From NCBI GenBank assembly GCA_902609285.1, contig CACLRL010000006.1, positions 1 through 61,407 on the forward strand: a DNA stretch of 61,407 bases, read 5' to 3'. Shown piece after piece: positions 1-7,256 of this stretch. Each line of letters opens with the position of its first letter. Position 1 is the first letter of the stretch. The DNA comes from an uncultured Candidatus Actinomarina sp. (lineage in GTDB: Bacteria > Actinomycetota > Acidimicrobiia > Actinomarinales > Actinomarinaceae). The notes below the pieces were generated by a model that did not search any database, was not told where the DNA came from, and saw only the letters and a program-made list of their open reading frames with translations. Both the position numbers and the translations under genes were made by a program.

Positions 1-1805
1 AAGAAGCTCATCAAGCTTTGGCGATTGCAATGAATCGTATTGGTGCAAAATCTGGATCAGGTGAAGGCGGAGAAGATCCTGAAAGATATGGAACAGAAAA
101 AAATTCTAAAATTAAACAAATTGCTTCAGGAAGGTTTGGTGTAACTCCAGACTATTTGGCATCTGCTGAGGAGTTCCAAATTAAAATGGCTCAAGGTTCA
201 AAACCTGGAGAAGGTGGACAGTTACCTGGATTTAAAGTAGATACGCATATTGCAAAATTAAGACATACTGTAGAAGGTATTACATTGATATCACCTCCAC
301 CTCATCATGATATTTATTCTATAGAAGACCTTGCCCAGCTAATTTACGATTTGAAGACATTCAATCCAGATAACCCTGTAAATGTAAAACTTGTTTCTGA
401 ACCAGGTGTTGGTGTGATTGCTGTTGGTGTTGCAAAAGCAGGGGCAGACGTAATTACGATTGCAGGAAGTGATGGAGGCACAGGAGCTAGTCCATGGACA
501 AGTATTAAACATGCTGGATCGCCATGGGAGCTTGGATTAAGTGAAACACATCAAGCACTAGTGGAGAATAATATGAGGGATAAAGTACTTCTAGAAGTTG
601 ATGGAGGATTAAGATCGCCAAAAGATATTATCATCGCCACTCTTTTAGGTGCCGATAGATATGGATTTGGAACTCTTCCACTCTTAGCATTGGGATGTAA
701 AATGGTTCGCCAGTGTCATGAGAACACATGCCCAGTAGGGATAGCTACCCAAGATGAGAACCTAAGAGCAAAATTTGTTGGGGCACCAGAGCAAGTTATG
801 CAATTATTTAAATTTATAGCTGAAGATATTAAATCATACCTGGATATTTTTAATGTTTCTTCTCTTAATGACCTGATTGGCCACGCTGAATTATTAGGTT
901 TGAAAGTAATGGATAACAATCTTCCAAAGAGTCTTCATAAACTTCTTAGAAATGCTGTTTCAGACAAAAAAAATCCAGGCTTTATTAGGCACGATGAAGG
1001 TAGGTTATCTAGACGACTTACTTCTGAGGTCTTGAAAGGACTCAAATCCCAAGAGTCAACTATTATTCAATACCCGATTTCAAATGAAGATAGAAGTATA
1101 GGTGCAAGGATTTCAGGTGAAGTGTCAATGCAAAATCTAGGTAAGGAACTTAAAACCAATCCTACGTACATAAGCTTATCGGGTGCTGCGGGACAAAGTT
1201 TTGGTTCATTTATTAGAGATGGCATAAATCTTAAACTTATTGGAAGCGCAAACGATTATGTTGGAAAAGGAATGGGTGGAGGTAGCATAACCATTATTCC
1301 TCAAGGTACGAAAAATAAAGGTGCGTATCATGCTGCTGGAAATGCTTTACTATATGGAGCCACTGGTGGACAGCTCTATATTTCAGGGAGAGTTGGCCAA
1401 AGGTTTGGCGTAAGAAATAGTGGAGGAATAGCAGTTGTCGAGGGTTGTAGCGCCCATGCTGCAGAATACATGACAGGAGGTACTTTAATTATCCTTGGCA
1501 GTATCGGATTTAACTTTGGTGCTGGCATGACTGGTGGTAAGGTTACTGTTCTCAAAACACAAAAAAACTTTACACAGTACATCTCAAAATCTGCTCCCGA
1601 ATATCGTGACATGAACGATATTGATACGCTTGAGTTGAGGGCATTTTTAAACAAACACATTGAACAAACTGACTCCGAGTTAGCAAAAGATATCTTGAAA
1701 AAAGAAAAAGATTGGTCAAAAATGTTTGCAGTATTTGGTGGAATTGCCAACGTTACTGAACAGGACATAAACAGAGCGCAAGAGACAATAGAAGCACTAG
1801 ATTAA
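1..1805 (+). CDS. gltB: Glutamate synthase large subunit, 3' part (5' end outside window)
   Basis: C-terminal ~600 residues of the large (alpha) subunit of glutamate synthase, which makes two glutamates from 2-oxoglutarate and glutamine. The frame is open to the window edge (first whole codon at 3), so the real start lies upstream. The sequence begins inside the FMN-binding synthase domain (AIAMNRIGAKSGSGEGGEDP). The 3Fe-4S cysteines in C-x5-C-x4-C spacing are encoded at 696, 714 and 729 (CKMVRQCHENTC). The last ~250 residues form the Gly-rich beta-helix domain (GGGSITIIP, GGQLYISGRVGQRFGVRNSG, GGTLIILG). The small subunit gltD usually follows, but deoC is next here, so gltD must be upstream or elsewhere. 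Identity is very secure. Confidence 0.96.
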   Translation, partial: EAHQALAIAMNRIGAKSGSGEGGEDPERYGTEKNSKIKQIASGRFGVTPDYLASAEEFQIKMAQGSKPGEGGQLPGFKVDTHIAKLRHTVEGITLISPPPHHDIYSIEDLAQLIYDLKTFNPDNPVNVKLVSEPGVGVIAVGVAKAGADVITIAGSDGGTGASPWTSIKHAGSPWELGLSETHQALVENNMRDKVLLEVDGGLRSPKDIIIATLLGADRYGFGTLPLLALGCKMVRQCHENTCPVGIATQDENLRAKFVGAPEQVMQLFKFIAEDIKSYLDIFNVSSLNDLIGHAELLGLKVMDNNLPKSLHKLLRNAVSDKKNPGFIRHDEGRLSRRLTSEVLKGLKSQESTIIQYPISNEDRSIGARISGEVSMQNLGKELKTNPTYISLSGAAGQSFGSFIRDGINLKLIGSANDYVGKGMGGGSITIIPQGTKNKGAYHAAGNALLYGATGGQLYISGRVGQRFGVRNSGGIAVVEGCSAHAAEYMTGGTLIILGSIGFNFGAGMTGGKVTVLKTQKNFTQYISKSAPEYRDMNDIDTLELRAFLNKHIEQTDSELAKDILKKEKDWSKMFAVFGGIANVTEQDINRAQETIEALD

Positions 1806-1835
1806 AATACTATTTCTTTATACCAAATAAAGTTA

Positions 1836-1841
1836 TACCAT
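1836..1841 (+). promoter_or_regulatory. Candidate -10 hexamer of deoC (leaderless)
   Basis: TACCAT (TANNNT type) ends 6 nt before the deoC ATG at 1848 and no Shine-Dalgarno sequence is visible. That placement would start the transcript at or next to the start codon. No convincing -35 is seen. Weak on its own. Confidence 0.3.
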
Positions 1842-1847
1842 TAGATA

Positions 1848-2789
1848 ATGAGCTCAAAAACATCGTTTGAAAACACTGTTATTGATTGGTCTTCAACTAT
1901 TGACATGATTGATAATGTCAGAATTGATGAATTAGGCGTAAAAGAACGAACATCTTCATTGGCAACCAGGAGTATTAAAAGAGATTCTAAATTAGAAGGA
2001 CTTAATAAGATCGTTAGCATGTGTGATCTTACAACATTAGAAGGAGAAGATACTGAAGGTAAAATTGCTCAGATGTCATCAAAAGCAATGACACCCGATC
2101 CTAGTGATACTAATGTTCCCAATGCAGCTGCTGTTTGCGTTTATCCCTCTTTAGTTTCAACGGCTAAAAATATAGTCAGAGATTCAAATGTTAAAGTAGC
2201 ATCTGTATCGTCATATTTTCCAAGTGGACAAGCACCATTGGAATCTAAAATTGCTGATACTCAGTTCGCAATTAATGAAGGAGCTGATGAAATTGATATT
2301 GTTATTAATCGAAAAGCTTTTTTCGAAGGTGATTTTAGAAAAGTCTATGATGAAATTGTTTCTTTAAAAGAGATTTGTGGAGATATTGATTTAAAAACGA
2401 TATTAGAAGTTGGGGAACTAGAAACTTATGAAAACATTAAAAAAGCAAGTCTTATTGCACTAAGCGCTGGCTCAGATTTCATAAAAACCTCAACAGGAAA
2501 AATATATAGTGGAGCCTCAAGAGAAGCATGTCTAGTTATGGCAAGAGCAGTTAGAGAATTTGCCGATAGTGGTTATGGAGTGAAGGGTATAAAAGTCGCA
2601 GGAGGTATAAGAGATTCTAAAGATGCGATTCGCTATCTAGTAATTATCAATGAAGAATTGGGAACTGAGTGGTTAACCCCAGAATATTTTAGATTTGGAG
2701 CATCAAGTCTATTAGATGATGTATTGAAACAAATAAAAAAAATAAAAACGAATTCATATCAATCAAGTTATTATTTTCCAAGGGGCTAA
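1848..2789 (+). CDS. deoC: Deoxyribose-phosphate aldolase
   Basis: Splits 2-deoxyribose 5-phosphate into glyceraldehyde 3-phosphate and acetaldehyde in deoxynucleoside catabolism; cytoplasmic class I aldolase. At 313 aa it is the longer DeoC form, with an extra N-terminal ~60 residues compared with the ~250 aa E. coli enzyme. Visible active-site residues: the Schiff-base Lys213 in FIKTSTGK, the second Lys249 in GIKVAGGIR, and Asp150/Asn154 in EIDIVIN. The gene is followed after 3 nt by an aldehyde dehydrogenase and its truncated partner, which fits disposal of the acetaldehyde product. DeoC beside an ALDH pair is a known arrangement. Start chosen at ATG 1848. Confidence 0.95.
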   Translation: MSSKTSFENTVIDWSSTIDMIDNVRIDELGVKERTSSLATRSIKRDSKLEGLNKIVSMCDLTTLEGEDTEGKIAQMSSKAMTPDPSDTNVPNAAAVCVYPSLVSTAKNIVRDSNVKVASVSSYFPSGQAPLESKIADTQFAINEGADEIDIVINRKAFFEGDFRKVYDEIVSLKEICGDIDLKTILEVGELETYENIKKASLIALSAGSDFIKTSTGKIYSGASREACLVMARAVREFADSGYGVKGIKVAGGIRDSKDAIRYLVIINEELGTEWLTPEYFRFGASSLLDDVLKQIKKIKTNSYQSSYYFPRG

Positions 2790-2792
2790 ATT

Positions 2793-4232
2793 ATGAATAG
2801 TTGGCAATACTCAGAATCAATCGAATCAGAAAAAATTGTTAATATTGAAAAAAAATATGGAAATTTTATTGACGGAAAATTTGTCACTCCAAAATCAAAA
2901 CAATATATCGATACTATTTCTCCTTCAACTGAGAAAATTTTATCTTCTATTTCAATTGGAAATCAACAAGATGTTGATTACGCAGTAGTATCAGCAAAAG
3001 AAGGGTTGAAAAAGTGGAGTAAAACTGCTCCTTCAGAAAGAGCAAAATATTTATTCAAACTTGCGAGATTGATTCAAGAAAGATCAAGAGAATTTGCTGT
3101 ATTGGAAAGCTTAGATGGAGGTAAGCCGATAAAAGAATCAAGAGACTTTGATCTTCCACAAGTTGCTCAAAACTTCTTCTACTATGCTGGATGGGCTGAC
3201 AAGCTGGATATTGCTTGGGGTAACGAGAAATATAAACCTTATGGAGTTGTAGGACAAATTATCCCATGGAACTTCCCGCTTTTGATGTTGTCATGGAAAG
3301 TAGCTCCAGCTTTAGCAACTGGTAATACAGTTGTTTTAAAGCCAGCTGAGACAACACCTCTTACTGCTTTATTATTTGCTGAATTATGCGAAGAAGTAGG
3401 TCTTCCAGATGGGGTTTTTAATTTAGTAACTGGTGATGGGTCTACAGGATCACATCTTGTAAACCATAAAGATATTAAAAAAATTGCTTTTACTGGCTCT
3501 ACTGGCGTAGGTAAATATATCCAAAAATCTCTGGCTGGTAGAGACGTTGGTTTGACTTTGGAGCTTGGCGGAAAAGCAGCAAATATCGTTTATAGTGATG
3601 CAGCTTTAGATGAAGCAGTCGAGGGAGTTGTTAACGGTATATTTTTTAATCAAGGACATGTTTGTTGTGCAGGAAGTAGATTACTTGTTCAAGAGGATAT
3701 TGAAGAAAAATTTATTAAAAAACTAGAAAAGAGAATGCAGACATTAAATGTTGGCAATCCATTAGATAAAAATACTGATGTAGGTGCTATAAATTCAAAA
3801 GATCAATTAGATAAGATTGAAAAATTGGTAAATGAAGGTATTGCAGATGGTGGAGATTTATACCAAATTGAATGTGAACTTCCTAAAAATGGATTTTGGT
3901 TTAAGCCAAGTTTATTTACAAGCGTTCAGGCAAATTATAAAATCGCAACTGAAGAGATATTTGGACCTGTTCTTACTACTTTAACTTTTAGAACTCCAGA
4001 AGAAGCTGTTGAGATTGCTAACAATACTGAATATGGTCTTTCTGCAGGTATCTGGACCGAAAAAGGTTCAAAAATATTATGGACTGCCGATAGGCTCGAA
4101 GCAGGAGTAATTTGGGCAAATACATTCAATAAATTTGATCCAGCATCACCTTTTGGTGGTTATAAAGAATCAGGCTTTGGTAGGGAAGGAGGAAGGCATG
4201 GTCTTCTTTCATACTTAAAGGTGTCATCATGA
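2793..4232 (+). CDS. Aldehyde dehydrogenase, catalytic half of a split ALDH16-like pair
   Basis: NAD(P)-dependent aldehyde dehydrogenase of 479 aa, a full ALDH domain. Visible motifs: IIPWNFP with the oxyanion Asn, FTGSTGVGKYIQ of the cofactor-binding site, ELGGKAANIV with the general-base Glu, and catalytic Cys291 in QGHVCCAGSR. The C-terminal PFGGYKESGFGREGG is also typical. Lying between deoC (3 nt gap) and an ALDH-like gene without a catalytic Cys (ATGA overlap), it probably oxidises the acetaldehyde from DeoC, or a related short aldehyde. The pair resembles the two domains of the ALDH16 family cut into two genes. Substrate is inferred from context only. Confidence 0.9.
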   Translation: MNSWQYSESIESEKIVNIEKKYGNFIDGKFVTPKSKQYIDTISPSTEKILSSISIGNQQDVDYAVVSAKEGLKKWSKTAPSERAKYLFKLARLIQERSREFAVLESLDGGKPIKESRDFDLPQVAQNFFYYAGWADKLDIAWGNEKYKPYGVVGQIIPWNFPLLMLSWKVAPALATGNTVVLKPAETTPLTALLFAELCEEVGLPDGVFNLVTGDGSTGSHLVNHKDIKKIAFTGSTGVGKYIQKSLAGRDVGLTLELGGKAANIVYSDAALDEAVEGVVNGIFFNQGHVCCAGSRLLVQEDIEEKFIKKLEKRMQTLNVGNPLDKNTDVGAINSKDQLDKIEKLVNEGIADGGDLYQIECELPKNGFWFKPSLFTSVQANYKIATEEIFGPVLTTLTFRTPEEAVEIANNTEYGLSAGIWTEKGSKILWTADRLEAGVIWANTFNKFDPASPFGGYKESGFGREGGRHGLLSYLKVSS

Positions 4233-5056
4233 CAGACGTAAAAAAAACGTATAAAAATTATGTTCATGGTAAATTCGTTAGATCTGAATCTGGAAAAGTT
4301 TATTCAATTGATTTAAAAGATGAAAAATATGAGATTCCTTTAACTTCAAAAAAAGATTTAAGGGATGCGGTTACATCTTCTAAAGAAGGATTTAAAAATT
4401 GGAACCAATTAACGATGTATAATAGATCTCAAATTCTCTACAGATTATCAGAAATGATTGAGGGAAATAAAGATAGTTATATTTCTTTATTACAAGATCA
4501 TGGATTATCTAAACTTGATTCAAAAAATGATATCAATCATGCAATAGAGACAATCGTTTGGTATGCAGGTTTTGTTGATAAATGGGAGCAATTAACTGGT
4601 AATCTGAACCCTGTAGCTGGTCAATATTTCAACATTTCTCATCAGGAAGCTATTGGTGTTACATTTACGCTAAGTCCAAATTCAATGTCACTAAATGAAT
4701 TAGTAAAATCAATTCTTCCTGCATTGACTGTTGGTTGCTCTGTTATCAATTTTTCAGATAAAAATGCTGTCATTGCATTGAAGTTATCTGAGGAAGTTAA
4801 CAATTCTGACTTTCCATCAGGCAGCATCAATCTTATATCAGGTAAATTTGAAAATATTATTGAAGACGTTGGAGGTCATGTTGAGATTAAACATGCAGCA
4901 ATTTATGAGGATATTTCAAAAAAATCAAAAGAGGTTCTTGGTCAAAAAGGATCGGAATCTATCAAAAGGATTTCTTTACTACCTTCAATGAGTGGGTTAA
5001 GCTCAATTCTCCCTTTTATTGAAACAAAAACAGTTTGGCACCCCAAAGGTAAATAA
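4229..5056 (+). CDS. ALDH-like protein lacking the catalytic domain (pseudo-ALDH)
   Basis: 275 aa; start overlaps the previous stop (ATGA), so translation is probably coupled. The sequence follows the cofactor-binding half of an aldehyde dehydrogenase: YVHGKFV near the N-terminus, a helical ALDH-like stretch (DLRDAVTSSKEGFKNW), ILPALTVGCSVINFS and FPSGSINLISG. The oxyanion-motif position reads TLSPNSMS instead of PWNFP. There is no ELGGK motif and no catalytic Cys, and the protein ends where the catalytic domain would start. It is therefore unlikely to be an enzyme alone. The C-terminal ALDH-like domain of ALDH16 proteins also lacks the catalytic Cys, so this may be that domain encoded separately. 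No sign of decay such as stops or frameshifts. Confidence 0.75.
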   Translation: MTDVKKTYKNYVHGKFVRSESGKVYSIDLKDEKYEIPLTSKKDLRDAVTSSKEGFKNWNQLTMYNRSQILYRLSEMIEGNKDSYISLLQDHGLSKLDSKNDINHAIETIVWYAGFVDKWEQLTGNLNPVAGQYFNISHQEAIGVTFTLSPNSMSLNELVKSILPALTVGCSVINFSDKNAVIALKLSEEVNNSDFPSGSINLISGKFENIIEDVGGHVEIKHAAIYEDISKKSKEVLGQKGSESIKRISLLPSMSGLSSILPFIETKTVWHPKGK

Positions 5057-5105
5057 ACTGTCTTACCTTCAATGTAAAATTTTATTATTACTCATTAACC
5101 CTGTT

Positions 5106-5134
5106 TAAGCTGTCTTGTTTGACAAGACAGCTTA
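5106..5134. terminator. Perfect 13-bp inverted repeat with 3-nt loop
   Basis: Arms TAAGCTGTCTTGT and its exact complement are separated by TTG. It lies 50 nt after the pseudo-ALDH stop and before the thioesterase gene. It probably ends the deoC operon transcript, although no T-run follows on either strand, so it is not a classical intrinsic terminator. An operator is the alternative. Confidence 0.4.
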
Positions 5135-5160
5135 TTCATATAACTTGTTATTATTACATG

Positions 5161-5583
5161 ATGATTGAAGAGGACCTCGAAGATACATTAGAAAATGAAG
5201 GAATGCCGGTACCAAATGTATGGGTTGAGCTTGAAGGTGAGTTTTTAGATTTTGATAAAGATAATGAAACATTGAAATGTAAATTTCCTGTTCGTGAAAG
5301 ATACTTCAATCCTCTACCAACGACGCTTGGAGGAATTATAGATTCTTGGATAGATATTACGATGGGTCCTCTAACTGTTTTACTTGGTCAGAAAGCAGTT
5401 AATAAGAATTTCTCAATAAAATATTTAAAACCTGTTGGACCATCTATAAAATATGTCACTGCAGTCGCATGGAGAGAAAGTATTGATGGTCGAAATAGTC
5501 TATATAAGGGAGAACTTTATTTAGATAATGGCGACCTGGCTGCGGTTGCTGAATCAGAATTTGTAGAAATAAGAAAATCTTAG
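5161..5583 (+). CDS. PaaI-type hotdog thioesterase
   Basis: About 140 aa single hotdog domain, expected to hydrolyse an acyl-CoA thioester. The central TTLGGIIDSWIDITMGPLTV has the long-helix pattern of PaaI/HGG thioesterases, followed by beta strands (FSIKYLKP, YKGELYLDNGDLAAVAESEF). Start: an upstream in-frame TTG at 5119 lies inside the 5106-5134 hairpin and is rejected. ATG codons occur at 5158 and 5161, and TATTAT at 5149-5154 lies 6 nt before the second one, so 5161 is chosen as a leaderless start. The stop overlaps the convergent transporter gene by 4 nt. Substrate unknown. Confidence 0.75.
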   Translation: MIEEDLEDTLENEGMPVPNVWVELEGEFLDFDKDNETLKCKFPVRERYFNPLPTTLGGIIDSWIDITMGPLTVLLGQKAVNKNFSIKYLKPVGPSIKYVTAVAWRESIDGRNSLYKGELYLDNGDLAAVAESEFVEIRKS

Positions 5584-6428
5584 GTTCTCGAATACATAAA
5601 AGCAGAAGATAATATAACGCCCATTCCTACAAACTGAATTGAATTAGTTATCTCATTTAAAAACTGATAACCAAAGAAAATAGAAAATATTGGAATCATA
5701 TAGACAATAAATGAGCTAGATATTCTCCCAACACTTTCTAACAATTTATAATATGTCAAAAATGCGATCCCAGTACCACCAATTCCCAATATGAGCATTG
5801 GGATCAATGAAACTTCAACAGTTGGTATTTTAAAGGATGCAGTCGTCCCAAGCATTATTAGTGAGAGAAGGAGTGCATATCTTATTACAATTTTTATAAC
5901 AATTAATGAATCATATTTTTTTATCAATGGCTCAACCATATTTACTGCAATTCCATATGATATTGAGGCAATCAATGCGTAAAGAAAACCAATCTCAAAC
6001 GATATATCATTGATTCCTTCACTTAAAGAAATAAGCCCCACCCCAATAAAACCTGTGACTATATAGAAAATCTGAATCTTTGTTACTTTCAATTTGTAAA
6101 ATACAACAGCAATAAAAGCAACAAAAATTGGAGTCGAACCATTGATCAATCCTGCTAATGAAGATGTTATGGTTTGTTCAGCAATGCCGAACATATAAAA
6201 AGGAAGTGCCATCCAAAAAAATGAAATTATAAATATTTTTACATGGTCTTCTTTTACAATATTTTCTTTGGCCCTAACAAATATATTTATGAATAAAGCT
6301 CCAATTAAAATTCTGTAGATAGCTATATCTGATGGATTAAGTTCTTCTAGTGAATACTTAATCATTAAAAATGAGGATCCCCAAATTGAAGATGTTACGA
6401 TAGCTAATAAAAAATTTTTAAAATTCAC
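5580..6428 (-). CDS. EamA/DMT-family membrane transporter
   Basis: 282 aa with about ten hydrophobic segments in two halves, the usual EamA (drug/metabolite transporter) fold. The N-terminal SSIWGSSFLMIKYSLEELNP and the glycine-rich second repeat (GFIGVGLISLSEGI, ILGIGGTGIAFLTYYKLLESV) are typical. Acts in the inner membrane, usually exporting a metabolite; substrate not predictable. It starts with GTG at 6428 with only a poor Shine-Dalgarno. A 125-nt leader upstream (6429-6553) contains a branched stem structure and a short upstream ORF, so expression is probably controlled after transcription starts. Confidence 0.85.
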   Translation of the reverse strand: MNFKNFLLAIVTSSIWGSSFLMIKYSLEELNPSDIAIYRILIGALFINIFVRAKENIVKEDHVKIFIISFFWMALPFYMFGIAEQTITSSLAGLINGSTPIFVAFIAVVFYKLKVTKIQIFYIVTGFIGVGLISLSEGINDISFEIGFLYALIASISYGIAVNMVEPLIKKYDSLIVIKIVIRYALLLSLIMLGTTASFKIPTVEVSLIPMLILGIGGTGIAFLTYYKLLESVGRISSSFIVYMIPIFSIFFGYQFLNEITNSIQFVGMGVILSSAFMYSRT

Positions 6429-6447
6429 AAGCTTCGAAGCTTAACAT
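6418..6447 (-). other. Short upstream ORF overlapping the DMT transporter start
   Basis: ATG at 6447, nine codons (MLSFEACEF), stop at 6420-6418, so it overlaps the transporter GTG (6428) in another frame. AAGGA lies 4 nt before the ATG, a better ribosome site than that of the transporter itself. It spans the 14-bp perfect palindrome AAGCTTCGAAGCTT (6429-6442). Could couple or attenuate transporter translation; could also be chance. Confidence 0.3.
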
Positions 6448-6462
6448 AGATTCCTTATTAGT

Positions 6463-6530
6463 TTGGAGCCACCCCCAACAGGGTAGTTGAATAGTGTCAG
6501 TGGTTCAGACTTACACAAAAGCGGCTCCAA
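6463..6530 (-). promoter_or_regulatory. Candidate structured RNA leader (three-way junction) of the DMT transporter
   Basis: Read on the minus strand, an 8-bp closing helix P1 pairs 6530-6523 (TTGGAGCC) with 6470-6463. Inside are P2, GTGT (6516-6513) with ACAC (6497-6494), and P3, ACCC (6484-6481) with GGGT (6474-6471). P3 stacks directly on P1. No T-run follows, so it is not a terminator. It lies between the pgl stop and the transporter, 34 nt upstream of the GTG, and is followed by AAGGA and a short ORF. The layout resembles a riboswitch leader. I do not recognise a known class, and the strand is inferred from the downstream gene. Confidence 0.45.
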
Positions 6531-6553
6531 TGTAAGTTTAGATGATAGATATT

Positions 6554-7219
6554 TTAGATTATTTGATCAGTGACAATTTCTATATTATTTGAAAACTTTT
6601 TTAGAGAGTTAATTGGTAAATTATTATCAGCATTCACAGATTTAAGAATATCGTTCTTGTTTTTTCCAGTAGCCAAAATAAAAATTTTATCTATTTTTCC
6701 AAGCAATTTAAACGTCGCAGTCACTCTCCATTTTGTTTTTATGTTTACTTCATTAGCGACATATAGGGATTCTTTCTCCATTGTTGCTTCTGAATTTGGG
6801 AACAAGGAAGCAATGTGACCATCTTGACCTAATCCAAGAATCGCAACATTGTAATTCTTGATTTTGTCTTTAATTTTTTTTTCATAAATTTCTGCATCCA
6901 ATTGTGGGCTATCACCGCTGAAGTCAAACTTTAAAACTTCTGCCTGCGTTGGTTCAAAGTAGGAATTTATTAAATTCTGGTTTGATAAATCATCTTTAGC
7001 TTCTACCCACCTGTCATCGACTGTCCAAATAATTGTTTGGGATAAGTTATTAAAAGTTTCTGACATTATTGAATATGCAAATCGTGGTGTTTCACCGCCA
7101 GATAATCCAAGAGAAAATGCTCCATCTGAATTTTCAATTAAATCTTTAATGTGATTTACAACATAGATTGAAGCACTTTCATGATTATTTTCTGAATGAA
7201 TATTTATATCTCGAGCCAT
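6554..7219 (-). CDS. pgl: 6-phosphogluconolactonase
   Basis: Hydrolyses 6-phosphogluconolactone in the oxidative pentose phosphate pathway. 221 aa, normal for bacterial Pgl (DevB/NagB-like fold). Family motifs: FSLGLSGGETPRFAYSIM, the phosphate-binding loop near residue 40; TIIWTVDDRWV; and AILGLGQDGHIASLFPNS with the GxGxDGHxASLFP signature around residue 130. Start set at ATG 7219 because the longer TTG start (7240) would run into the divergent murA gene. No zwf or gnd is nearby. Confidence 0.92.
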   Translation of the reverse strand: MARDINIHSENNHESASIYVVNHIKDLIENSDGAFSLGLSGGETPRFAYSIMSETFNNLSQTIIWTVDDRWVEAKDDLSNQNLINSYFEPTQAEVLKFDFSGDSPQLDAEIYEKKIKDKIKNYNVAILGLGQDGHIASLFPNSEATMEKESLYVANEVNIKTKWRVTATFKLLGKIDKIFILATGKNKNDILKSVNADNNLPINSLKKFSNNIEIVTDQII

Positions 7220-7256
7220 AAAAAAATTGTTACACTTCAAACTTCAAGTAATATCA

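Noticed and set aside
18-20. TTG at 18 as the start of gltB
   Set aside because: The frame is open to the window edge and codons before it (EAHQAL) match GltB, so the gene is cut by the window.
716-1768. Open frames on the minus strand inside gltB, and similar shadow frames elsewhere
   Set aside because: They are Ser/Thr/Pro-rich complements of real genes without own ribosome sites or recognisable domains.
5119-5160. Longer thioesterase start at TTG 5119
   Set aside because: It lies inside a perfect hairpin and the extra residues have no match to the family.
6463-6530. tRNA or cobalamin riboswitch at the structured leader
   Set aside because: There is an acceptor-like stem, but no anticodon arm or GGTTCGA T arm on either strand. 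CCACTG occurs but without the rest of the B12 box.
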